Shown: one piece after another, positions 24,887 to 32,953 of the stretch
Position numbering within the stretch: position 1 is the stretch's first letter
Layout: each line of letters opens with the position of its first letter
Assembly: GCA_029288865.1 (NCBI GenBank)
Contig: JARIGM010000036.1
Coordinates: forward strand, 1-34,987
Direction of reading: 5' to 3'
DNA: 34,987 bases
DNA from: Candidatus Kaiserbacteria bacterium
GTDB taxonomy: Bacteria > Patescibacteriota > Minisyncoccia > Phycocordibacterales > Phycocordibacteraceae
The notes under the pieces: model-generated
Database searches by the model: none
Told to the model about the DNA's origin: nothing
Seen by the model: the letters and a program-made list of their open reading frames with translations, nothing else
Made by a program: the position numbers and the translations under genes

Positions 24887-25477
24887 TTACTTGGCAGACG
24901 TTTTTCGGCTCACATAGGGGTTATCTTTGATGAAAAAACGCCATGGAAGTTCGGTGCCCTTGGTTATTCCGATGCGTCCCGAAATCCCGATCTGGTCAGC
25001 TGGCACTTCTGGAGCATCATATATCGCGAAATCGTCAGCTACCGGCAGCTTGTTCTCGGCGCTGGTAATGCCGAAGGCTTGGCAGAATCGTGCCGGGCCA
25101 GAACAGAGGAGGGTTTCTTTTAAAGGCGGTCCAGATTTCCCTTTACTACGGCGGCTTTGCATTATATCCAATCCTTCGGTGGGTTGGACCGCTCGGATTA
25201 ATACTGCTCCCACACCATCCTTATTGGTCGTAACGTTCGCACAGAAATGCATGCCGTACGTGAAATACACGTACCAATGGCCGTAGGTATCCTTCATGAT
25301 CTGGCTTCGGGCGGTCAGCTTGAAGGCGTGCGATGCGGCATCCTGCGTATATGCCTCCGTTTCAACGATGATTCCGGCACAATCTCGATAGCGCACGATC
25401 TTCCCCAGCAGACGTGGTGCCAGTTCAACGGCGTCAGCAGCGAACCATTCACGAGGGAGAGGTTTCGGGGAGGGCAT
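24887..25477 (-). CDS. MPG-family 3-methyladenine DNA glycosylase
   Basis: LAPRLLGKIVRYRDCAGIIVETEAYTQDAASHAF, YVYFTYGMHFCANVTT, VLIRAVQPTEG. Confidence 0.9.
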   Translation of the reverse strand: MPSPKPLPREWFAADAVELAPRLLGKIVRYRDCAGIIVETEAYTQDAASHAFKLTARSQIMKDTYGHWYVYFTYGMHFCANVTTNKDGVGAVLIRAVQPTEGLDIMQSRRSKGKSGPPLKETLLCSGPARFCQAFGITSAENKLPVADDFAIYDAPEVPADQIGISGRIGITKGTELPWRFFIKDNPYVSRKTSAK

Positions 25478-25479
25478 GT

Positions 25480-26769
25480 TTAGGAAGAATTATTCAAGAG
25501 ATCCTTAAGAGGCGCGACAGCAAAGGGTACGATCATCTCTTGTTGGGAAAGTCCGCCATGAATTCCCAGCTGATGGAATGCTCCTTCCCCATATCGGTAC
25601 CACACATGATACCCCTCATAAGGAAGTATGAGTATGTTACCGACGCGTGTCATGAATTCTTTGTGCGGTTGACCGATACCGAAGAGACCCCGTTGTATTG
25701 CTTCTTCGGTCGTCAGTACTTCGGCTTTTCCTTCGAGCTTATGGCTCAAGTACGCGATCATTGCGGGAACGGAGTCCTCGCGTACGTGTAGGAATACGTC
25801 ATGCGGCGCGCCCGTAGGTGGAATCGCTTTGTCGAGTCGGGATACCTGATACGAATGTTCAAGATCGATGTAATCGTTCAGATAGATAATGTCTTCATTC
25901 CGGATGCTGGACTGCCCGTGGTCAGAGGAAAGCATGAAGACGGTTGATTCGACATTCTCGGACGAGAGTCTCGATATGAATGCATCGGAAAGATAACCCG
26001 AGAGTTCCTGGAGCGAGGCGATATGTTGCACGCTTCGGGGTCCGAAGGAATGTTCAGCGCTATCTACAGAACTCCAATAGACGAAGAAATATGCAGGACC
26101 CGTATCTGAATTTATAAGTGCGGTGAGCTTATCAAACAATTCTTCAGATGATGAAAAAGGAACGACGTTCGCGCCACGCTGTGTCGCTCGGGAATAAGTG
26201 GAGTCAGTATATGCAGCAGGGGAAAATACATACGGCGTAACTCCTTGCGCGCGAAGCCGTTCATAAAGCGTGATTCCCGCATACAACATCCTGTCCGTCC
26301 CACCACGCTCGGTGAGCATATCCCGATCTCCTTGCAAATGAGAACGAAACGGCAATGGTTCGATCACTTCGCCAAATTCCTCGAAATAGACGGTCCATTC
26401 AGGAAGTCCGTGTTCTTGAGGAGTATGGCCGGTATGAAATGTGGTGAGTGCTGCAGGGGTGGTGGAAGGAAAGACGGAAGTGATGGGGTAGACAGTACCA
26501 CGTTCGGTAAGCAGATGAAAGAATGGCAGCCACGATTGATAATCGATAAAGTGATCGAAACCGAATCCATCCACGAAGAACATGATCGCGCGATCGTACT
26601 TTCCTATCTCGGAGATAAATGAGAGGGGAGCTCGCTCGGCTTCTTTCCCGAGGATTGTCTCAATCGTGTGAGGAATTTCGGCTATAGAAAGAGCTCCATA
26701 ATAAGGATAGATAAAACTCTCGTGGAGGCGATCGCGCTTGATGGTATGGAGGAGATCGTGTCGAATCAT
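25480..26769 (-). CDS. Alkaline-phosphatase-superfamily protein, type I phosphodiesterase/nucleotide pyrophosphatase-like
   Basis: RAIMFFVDGFGFDHF, TSVFPSTTPAALTTFHTGHTPQEHGLPEW, SSDHGQSS, GAPHDVFLHV. Confidence 0.85.
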   Translation of the reverse strand: MIRHDLLHTIKRDRLHESFIYPYYGALSIAEIPHTIETILGKEAERAPLSFISEIGKYDRAIMFFVDGFGFDHFIDYQSWLPFFHLLTERGTVYPITSVFPSTTPAALTTFHTGHTPQEHGLPEWTVYFEEFGEVIEPLPFRSHLQGDRDMLTERGGTDRMLYAGITLYERLRAQGVTPYVFSPAAYTDSTYSRATQRGANVVPFSSSEELFDKLTALINSDTGPAYFFVYWSSVDSAEHSFGPRSVQHIASLQELSGYLSDAFISRLSSENVESTVFMLSSDHGQSSIRNEDIIYLNDYIDLEHSYQVSRLDKAIPPTGAPHDVFLHVREDSVPAMIAYLSHKLEGKAEVLTTEEAIQRGLFGIGQPHKEFMTRVGNILILPYEGYHVWYRYGEGAFHQLGIHGGLSQQEMIVPFAVAPLKDLLNNSS

Positions 26770-26775
26770 ATGCGG

Positions 26776-27876
26776 TTATTTGATGACCTCTTTCAAATCC
26801 TTGTAAAAATAGTTGAGTTGGTTGGTGCGCGTGTGATCTATGAACTGGTCGACGGCGCCAAGCGGATAGCTCATATCACGTAATTGCGGATGATCAATCA
26901 CTTTTTCCAATCCCTCGACGTACTTCCATGCATCGATGATCGGATAGCCGCGACCGAAGAAATCGACTACTCGCGTTGAGATGCGGTCAGTTATTTTCAA
27001 ACGGTTATGCATCTTACCGAGCTCCTGATATGCCCGAGCAAGAAGTTCCTGTCGTTTCTGCCAAGATTTCTCGCGAACGACTCGAAGCAGGAGAGGTTGC
27101 ATGACTTTCGCAGACGTAAGCCATTTCCGAAACGCTGTACCGAACCATTTACTGTACGGGACATACTGCCGCTCCATGATGAAGCATAAGAACATGATCT
27201 TCTGCGTCATGCGCGCAGCGATGATGCGGGAACCGAGCTCATCTCGCGATTCGCCAGTACGTGCTTGCATCTGCAGTTCATCAAGGATCTTGCCCCATTG
27301 CACCCGGAGCATATATTTCCATATGACGTCCGGATAATAGGCGAAGCGGTCCCGGATCGCTTGGATGCCGAGATCGTCATGGAATAGTTTCCCACTTGTT
27401 ATCTCTATAAGAGCTTGTTGAGGAAAGAGTAGCCAATCCCGAAGCGAAGGATCCGGCTTGGCAGCAATGTCATATCCTAAATAGTGTTGGAAGAATGACT
27501 GCACTGTCCAGAAGGAGCAGAGATGGCGTACGTGGCCTCGTTCTTTAAGGACGGGCATATGTTTCTTATAGCGGTCGCCTTCTTCGAAGTTGGTCGAGAA
27601 GCCTTTATATTCATACGGCAAGTGACGTCGAAGCATCATGTCCACCTTGCGATGGTAAGTGACGTAATCGAGTGGCGTGAAGAAGAACACGACTCGCGGT
27701 CCCCAGTCATGATCGACAGAAGTCGGCGAATCAAAACCGAGCACATCAGAACCGTGACCGACAAGGCCGGCCGAATAAGGAAGGTCTGGAAAATACTGGT
27801 CCATCAGTGGCTTCACGGCATCGCGGAAAAATCCTTCACTCAGTTTCAGTCCATGGATGAATCGAGATTTTGGCAT
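26776..27876 (-). CDS. DUF4037-like nucleotidyltransferase-fold protein
   Basis: GLVGHGSDVLGFDSPTSVDHDWGPRVVFFF matches the GxGS(D/E)..GFDSP.S.DHDWGPR motif of that family; TATGGT 6 nt before the ATG. Confidence 0.75.
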   Translation of the reverse strand: MPKSRFIHGLKLSEGFFRDAVKPLMDQYFPDLPYSAGLVGHGSDVLGFDSPTSVDHDWGPRVVFFFTPLDYVTYHRKVDMMLRRHLPYEYKGFSTNFEEGDRYKKHMPVLKERGHVRHLCSFWTVQSFFQHYLGYDIAAKPDPSLRDWLLFPQQALIEITSGKLFHDDLGIQAIRDRFAYYPDVIWKYMLRVQWGKILDELQMQARTGESRDELGSRIIAARMTQKIMFLCFIMERQYVPYSKWFGTAFRKWLTSAKVMQPLLLRVVREKSWQKRQELLARAYQELGKMHNRLKITDRISTRVVDFFGRGYPIIDAWKYVEGLEKVIDHPQLRDMSYPLGAVDQFIDHTRTNQLNYFYKDLKEVIK

Positions 27877-28021
27877 CCGGATACCATACGCTTGAGCGTG
27901 TGAAGAATTGTTGAACTTAAAAGACGCTGTCGTGAGAGATGACGTCTCACATGTGCTTCTGTTAACAAATCGTTCAGTAAACTTTTAGCGCTATACTGCT
28001 TTAATAAATAATCATATTCCT

Positions 28022-28657
28022 ATGTTGCAGCTCTACACCTGGAAAACGCCGAACGGCCAGAAAGTTCCGATCTTGCTCGAAGAGCTCGGGATCGAATATG
28101 AGATTCATCCGATCAATATCTCAAGCGGGGAGCAGAAGACTCCCGAGTATCTCGCGATAAATCCGAACAACAAGATTCCGGCGCTCGTCGTGCCTGATGC
28201 GGACGGTGGCCCGCTCACCATCTTTGAGTCTGGTGCGATACTCATGTATCTCGCTGAAACTTCTGGAAAATTTATGCCGAGCGACCTGCGGGGAAAGTAT
28301 CAGGTTATCGAATGGTTAATGTTTCAGATGGCGGGCGTCGGGCCCATGTTCGGTCAACTGAATCACTTTATTAAATACGCTCCCGAACGTGTTGAATATG
28401 CGATCACACGCTATTCGGATGAGACGAATCGTTTGCTCAAGGTGATGAATACGCGGCTCGGGGAGGTTCCGTATCTTGCAGGTGACTATTCAATCGCAGA
28501 TATTTCGACGTGGCCGTGGGTCAAGACGATCAGTGCTCTCGAAGAGGTATCAATGGAACAGTATCCGAACGTGCAGCGGTGGTTCGCTGAAATAGGGGAG
28601 CGTCCAGCCGTTGTCACTGCACTGCAGAGGATCAAAGAAGCAACACATAAGATCTAG
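28022..28657 (+). CDS. Glutathione S-transferase family protein (YfcG/YghU-like)
   Basis: LYTWKTPNGQKVPILLEELGIEYEIHPINI...NPNNKIPALVVPD...ESGAILMYLAE...YSIADISTWPWV. Confidence 0.9.
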   Translation: MLQLYTWKTPNGQKVPILLEELGIEYEIHPINISSGEQKTPEYLAINPNNKIPALVVPDADGGPLTIFESGAILMYLAETSGKFMPSDLRGKYQVIEWLMFQMAGVGPMFGQLNHFIKYAPERVEYAITRYSDETNRLLKVMNTRLGEVPYLAGDYSIADISTWPWVKTISALEEVSMEQYPNVQRWFAEIGERPAVVTALQRIKEATHKI

Positions 28658-28766
28658 GGCTAGTGTGCAAAGGACCAATTCTCTCACTCTCCCTTCATTG
28701 TCTATTATATAAAGTGAATATATTCGCTTCGTCAGCGATACTTATAAGCCAGTAACGTCACAGCCT

Positions 28767-29111
28767 ATGAAGAAATTTCTTATGCTGTCGTTGATTGGAG
28801 TACTTGGGTTACTACCGCTCAGCTCTCATGCAGCGACATATCATTATATCGACGTAAACGGTACGGTTCACGACGTCAACTCGTCATCAGCCGCAGCAGC
28901 GCTTGCGTATGTAAGCTCTTTACCAGCGACTATCCATAGCGGGGTAGCGCTCGATCTTGGTTTCCTGAATCCAGGAGACAACTATGGTCACGATTACCAG
29001 TATCGTACAACGTTCGGTACTATTGCTACCGTGCATGCAGCATCCCTGGATGCTGCCCGGATGCTTGCAACCAATCGCGCATCGGATAGCGGATTCTATC
29101 TGGTCCATTAG
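28767..29111 (+). CDS. Small secreted protein with signal peptide
   Basis: MKKFLMLSLIGVLGLLPLSSHAA signal peptide. Confidence 0.65.
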   Translation: MKKFLMLSLIGVLGLLPLSSHAATYHYIDVNGTVHDVNSSSAAAALAYVSSLPATIHSGVALDLGFLNPGDNYGHDYQYRTTFGTIATVHAASLDAARMLATNRASDSGFYLVH

Positions 29112-29125
29112 AAATCAAGAAGAGA

Positions 29126-29171
29126 AAGATCCATAAGAAAAGCTGCTTTGTCGGCTTTTCTTATGGATCTT
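29126..29171. terminator. Intrinsic terminator, 18-bp arms
   Basis: AAGATCCATAAGAAAAGC / GCTTTTCTTATGGATCTT. Confidence 0.88.
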
Positions 29172-29289
29172 CAGAGTAAATTGCATACAAGAAGATTAGT
29201 AAGCAAAACACCGAAAGGCAACCAAAATGTTGCATATTCGGCAATACTATACTACAATTCAAATGAGATTATTTATATAACCACTAAGC

Positions 29290-29739
29290 ATGAGCAATAT
29301 AGTCGAAGACATTATCGAGAAAGAAATTACTATACATGCACCTGTAGAGCAGGTCTATCAAGCAATAACTGATCCAGAAAAGATCACTGCTTGGTTCCCG
29401 AGTGCAATCGAGGGAAACCTGGCCGTCGGAGAGAGTCCGATTCTCGACTTCGGGGAGCATGGGAAGAATCAAATCTACATTGTCGACTCAAAGCCGAATC
29501 AATACTTTGCATATCGTTGGGTGCCGGGCAGCCGTCACTTTATCGGAGATGTGCTTTCTGTTCCCAATACGCTCGTCGAGTTCTTCATCGCAGAAGATGC
29601 AGCCGGAACAAAAGTAACGGTAAAAGAGTCCGGATTTGCCTCGCTTCCGGCTGATATCATGGAAGGTACGTTTAAGGATAATTCCCATGGTTGGGAGTTC
29701 ATGATGGGTCGTCTGAATAAGATATTCGCTACAGACTAA
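29290..29739 (+). CDS. SRPBCC (AHSA1-like) domain protein
   Basis: KEITIHAPVEQVYQAITDPEKITAWFPS...GWEFMMGRLNKIFA. Confidence 0.82.
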   Translation: MSNIVEDIIEKEITIHAPVEQVYQAITDPEKITAWFPSAIEGNLAVGESPILDFGEHGKNQIYIVDSKPNQYFAYRWVPGSRHFIGDVLSVPNTLVEFFIAEDAAGTKVTVKESGFASLPADIMEGTFKDNSHGWEFMMGRLNKIFATD

Positions 29740-30047
29740 TGAATTTAGCCCAAACATATAAAGCGCTTGGAGATCCTGTCCGGCTCAAGATGGTGGTGCG
29801 TCTCTCGGTGCGTTCACCCTACACCCTCGGAACTCTATCGGAGGGCCTCGGAATCACGAGGCAAGGTGCGAGAAAACATCTGGAGATACTTCAAGACTCA
29901 AAAATCGTCCGACTTATTCCTGAAGGCCGAGAGACTAAAGTGTTGCTCAATGGCGCTTCGCTCGAAAAGGCTAGAGCATTCATCGCAACTCTTGAGCGAC
30001 AGTGGGATGCTCGACTTGAGTCGTTACGTGCCGCAGCAGAGCAATAA
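29739..30047 (+). CDS. ArsR-family HTH regulator
   Basis: YKALGDPVRLKMVVRLSVRSPYTLGTLSEGLGITRQGARKHLEILQDSKIVRLIPEGRETKVLL; TAATG overlap with the SRPBCC gene. Confidence 0.85.
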   Translation: MNLAQTYKALGDPVRLKMVVRLSVRSPYTLGTLSEGLGITRQGARKHLEILQDSKIVRLIPEGRETKVLLNGASLEKARAFIATLERQWDARLESLRAAAEQ

Positions 30048-30074
30048 AATATTTATAAACATAATTATCGACAT

Positions 30075-30524
30075 ATGAACGAAAAGGACTACACGACATC
30101 ATTTATCACCGAAAAGACGCCAGAAGAAGTGTTTGCTGCTATCAACAATGTGCGATCCTGGTGGTCAGGAGATATAGAAGGAAAGACTGATTCGCTCGGA
30201 GATGAATTCGTCTATAGCTACAAGGATTTTCATCGCTCAAAGCAAAAGATAACCGAGCTCGTGCCAGGGAAGCGAGTGGTATGGCACGTACTTGAGGCAA
30301 ACTTGAGCTTTGCGAAGGATCCGCATGAGTGGGTCGGCACTGATATTATCTTCGATATTTCAGAACGTGATGGAAAGACTGAGCTTACCTTCACTCATGT
30401 AGGACTCACACCTGTCTTGGCTTGCTATGGCCCATGTTCAGGAGGATGGGACGCATTCATAAACGGGAATCTTCAGAACTTCATTCAGAGCGGTGAAGTT
30501 CAGCAGAATCCATTCGAGAATTAA
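30075..30524 (+). CDS. SRPBCC domain protein
   Basis: TTSFITEKTPEEVFAAINNVRSWWSGDIEG...GGWDAFINGNLQNFI. Confidence 0.8.
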   Translation: MNEKDYTTSFITEKTPEEVFAAINNVRSWWSGDIEGKTDSLGDEFVYSYKDFHRSKQKITELVPGKRVVWHVLEANLSFAKDPHEWVGTDIIFDISERDGKTELTFTHVGLTPVLACYGPCSGGWDAFINGNLQNFIQSGEVQQNPFEN

Positions 30525-30599
30525 ATTCTGAATGTCTAAAGTCGATACAAGGTCCAAAGAATAAAACGTCGCAATTCCACAGAGTGTTTGAATAATGGC

Positions 30600-30640
30600 A
30601 AGCGCCCCTCCGAAAGGAAGGACGCTTTTGTTTTGAGTGA
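30600..30640. terminator. Imperfect intrinsic terminator
   Basis: AGCGcCCCTCC-GAAA-GGAAGGaCGCT followed by TTTGTTTTG. Confidence 0.6.
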
Positions 30641-30689
30641 AAGGGAACGAATTAGTGCTTTATCTCAACAGCCAGTAGATTATAGATTG

Positions 30690-30950
30690 CTATTCATAGA
30701 CCGAGTGGTCACCGATTGCTAAGAGGATGGCGGATTTATACGGTCGTTCCCACATGAAAATGATCCTGTAGCGATAGTTCACTGAGAAGCTCCATCGCCC
30801 CTCCAGGACGCCTTTCAGCTTGTGGACTCGGAGGGAAGGATGGGTATCTGAATCGCGGAAGAGCTCGATCTTTTCTAGAGCTTCTTCTTGCAGGGCGTGA
30901 GGAAGCTTCTTAAATTGTTTTCTGAATTGCGGGGCGAATGCGACTTCCAT
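30690..30950 (-). CDS. RelE/ParE-family toxin
   Basis: MEVAFAPQFRKQFKKLPHALQEEALEKIELFRDSDTHPSLRVHKLKGVLEGRWSFSVNYRYRIIFMWE. Confidence 0.85.
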   Translation of the reverse strand: MEVAFAPQFRKQFKKLPHALQEEALEKIELFRDSDTHPSLRVHKLKGVLEGRWSFSVNYRYRIIFMWERPYKSAILLAIGDHSVYE

Positions 30951-30953
30951 ACG

Positions 30954-31172
30954 TTAAGAACCGAGCAGAATGTCTCGTGCGTTCCCGCGTAACACTTTGC
31001 CAGTCTTCACTTCATGCTCAGCTTTCAGTACCGCGTTGATGGCTGCCTCTTCGGCGAAATGTTCGAGTGCGCGTCGCATGACATCGGCTCGGTTTGATCC
31101 GATGCCATCTTTCACGAGCGCATCAAGTTGGTTCTGGAGCTCAGGAGAGAGGGGGACAGAGATCGTAGCCAT
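30954..31172 (-). CDS. Ribbon-helix-helix antitoxin
   Basis: MATISVPLSPELQNQLDALVKDGIGSNRADVMRRALEHFAEEAAI; ATG at 31172, 6 nt after TATAAT. Confidence 0.82.
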   Translation of the reverse strand: MATISVPLSPELQNQLDALVKDGIGSNRADVMRRALEHFAEEAAINAVLKAEHEVKTGKVLRGNARDILLGS

Positions 31173-31178
31173 AAAAGT

Positions 31179-31207
31179 ATTATAATTTAATATGATATTA
31201 TCATATT
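31179..31207 (-). promoter_or_regulatory. Toxin-antitoxin promoter with palindromic operator
   Basis: TATAAT (minus; plus 31179-31184) and palindrome AATATGATA-T-TATCATATT (31189-31207). Confidence 0.7.
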
Positions 31208-31265
31208 CGAGTTTGTTTGCGATGTCAATCGCAGGCTGTGCGAACTTGCTGATATACTTTTGAAT

Positions 31266-31892
31266 ATGAAACGAAAGGTCATCATCTTCATTGTTGTCGC
31301 AGTTATCCTTATGGGAGGGGTAGGAGCGATTCATTTCTTCTTCCTCCCCCATACTCCACACCAGACTTCAATCACAACGATTTCCTGCAACGGATTCACT
31401 CTTATTCCCACGGAGACAATCAATCTGAATTTTGAAGCAGGCAATAGCGTGAGCTTAAGTGTCGCGTATGTAAAAGGAGATAAGAAGATGTCTCTGCCCG
31501 TCTCTTTGGGTCCCTTTACTCAAAAAGGTAACGATAGTATCTATGCCGACCCGGTGAGTCTTCTTGAGAAGATGACTTTTCCCGTAAAGACAAATGGCGC
31601 GATCGGGAGCTCATCAGAACCTTTTCATATAGTCTTTATCGATCCTAAAGAGTTTTCCGAAAGTGAGTATGAAAGTATTACGGAGTGTCTTGCAAAGAAT
31701 ACCGAGGTTATCAAAAATGCCTATATAACCCATAGAGGGCCACTAACGAACGACGAGTTGAGTAAGATAAACGGAATAGAGGTCGTGAATATAGAACCTG
31801 TTGAAGATATGTTTAACATATACGGTACTGCGTATGCCACTGAAATGGATTTTCTAAATCAGCGAGCACGATCGTTCGGTGCGGCTTATTGA
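31266..31892 (+). CDS. Hypothetical membrane-anchored protein
   Basis: N-terminal TM KRKVIIFIVVAVILMGGVGAIHFFFL; TATACT 7 nt before ATG at 31266. Confidence 0.65.
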   Translation: MKRKVIIFIVVAVILMGGVGAIHFFFLPHTPHQTSITTISCNGFTLIPTETINLNFEAGNSVSLSVAYVKGDKKMSLPVSLGPFTQKGNDSIYADPVSLLEKMTFPVKTNGAIGSSSEPFHIVFIDPKEFSESEYESITECLAKNTEVIKNAYITHRGPLTNDELSKINGIEVVNIEPVEDMFNIYGTAYATEMDFLNQRARSFGAAY

Positions 31893-31953
31893 TAATCGAC
31901 GAGATGAGGGATGAATCACGGATTGCGCAGGTCATTCCTTCCACCTCTACTCA

Positions 31954-31988
31954 AAAAACCAGCCGCCTGAATAAGGCGGCTGGTTTTT
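31954..31988. terminator. Bidirectional terminator downstream of the tmRNA
   Basis: AAAAACCAGCCGCCT-GAATA-AGGCGGCTGGTTTTT. Confidence 0.92.
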
Positions 31989-31994
31989 ATCATG

Positions 31995-32415
31995 TGGAGG
32001 TGGGGGAGGTGAGTCCCCGTCCGAATCCGGCTTTGAGAGCGAGTCTACGACGCGTAGCTTTCATTGAAGTTTCGGCATGAACGTTGAAACAAAAGCGAAA
32101 TTGTTCAAGCCTATGCCCGATTGTTTAGGAAGTACGCCTGGGCCTACGTGTTCCGATCTCATAGAAGATTCCGCCCACTCATCCAGCTATGAGATCCTGG
32201 AATGAATGAACGTCCCTTGGGGAAGCGAGCCGAAGCTCAAGCTTACGCGAAAGAGAACGCAGAGAGATCTTTCATCTGGAAAGGTGAAAGGATGCCCTTT
32301 GCGCTTGCAACAGTTTTGTTAGCAAGTATTTGTGCTTGTGGGATTTGAGTGTCCAGCAAGCTTGCACTGCGTCGCACGTCTCTCAAAGAGCAGACCGTCA
32401 AAACCGGTCACCCCC
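31995..32415 (-). ncRNA. ssrA: tmRNA
   Basis: 5' GGGGGUGACCGGUUUUGACGG and 3' UUCGGACGGGGACUCACCUCCCCCACCUCCA resemble tmRNA ends; acceptor stem GGGGGUG/CACCUCC with G3-U wobble and discriminator A; PK1-like pseudoknot, then tag reading frame GCT AAC AAA ACT ... TTC GCG TAA. Confidence 0.88.
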
Positions 32416-32451
32416 GGGCTCGATTTGATTCAGGAGAGTCAAATCGAGCCC
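32416..32451. repeat. 13-bp perfect inverted repeat between smpB and the tmRNA 5' end
   Basis: GGGCTCGATTTGA (32416-32428) / TCAAATCGAGCCC (32439-32451). Confidence 0.9.
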
Positions 32452-32463
32452 GCGAGCGGCCGA

Positions 32464-32919
32464 CTATCTTCGCTTCAACACGCGAGCGGCTTCGCGCTCT
32501 GCTTCATGACGTTTGAGATCCTCCCGTCTGTCAGCTTTGCCTTTTCCGCGCACGATCGCGATGCGAATCTTCAGGTATCTTCCCGCATTATACATCTCCA
32601 AAGGCACTACTGTCAATCCCTTCTTTGACTCAGCTTCAGCGATCTCAGCGATCTCTTTTTTGGTGAGAAGTAATCGGCGTGCGCGTTCCGGGTCATATGA
32701 CTCCGGCGTGTTCGCAATCTGGTACGGAGGGACCGTTGATCCGATCAGATATGCCTCTCCGCCACGTACCACGACGCGTGAGCCATCTAAGCTTCCCAGC
32801 TTAGATCGTATCGATTTCACCTCGCTTCCTGATAATTCCAGGCCTGCCTGAAATGTCTCAAGAATGCTGAAACGAAGCCGTGCTTTTTTGTTTTCTAATA
32901 AGTTGCCGCTGACCTTCAT
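32464..32919 (-). CDS. smpB: SsrA-binding protein SmpB
   Basis: NKKARLRFSILETFQAGLELSGSEVKSIRSKLGSLDGSRVVVRGGEAYLIG...DPERARRLLLTKKEI; start taken at MKVSGNLLENKKA (32919). Confidence 0.95.
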   Translation of the reverse strand: MKVSGNLLENKKARLRFSILETFQAGLELSGSEVKSIRSKLGSLDGSRVVVRGGEAYLIGSTVPPYQIANTPESYDPERARRLLLTKKEIAEIAEAESKKGLTVVPLEMYNAGRYLKIRIAIVRGKGKADRREDLKRHEAEREAARVLKRR

Positions 32920-32953
32920 GTTTTCTTTGGGTCTATTGTATAGTGTTTTAAGT

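Noticed and set aside
31250-31986. Possible tRNA or second small RNA in the gap after 31892
   Set aside because: Only the bidirectional terminator and the tmRNA 3' end are supported; no tRNA cloverleaf seen.
31889-32628. ORFs 31889-32080 (+) and 32332-32628 (+)
   Set aside because: They overlap the tmRNA gene and the smpB 3' end; the RNA assignment explains the sequence better.
32864-32953. N-terminal extension of FtsH (MLKRSRAFLFSN...) in the ORF track
   Set aside because: It overlaps the smpB start and lies upstream of the TATAGT promoter; ATG at 32954 gives a normal FtsH N-terminus.
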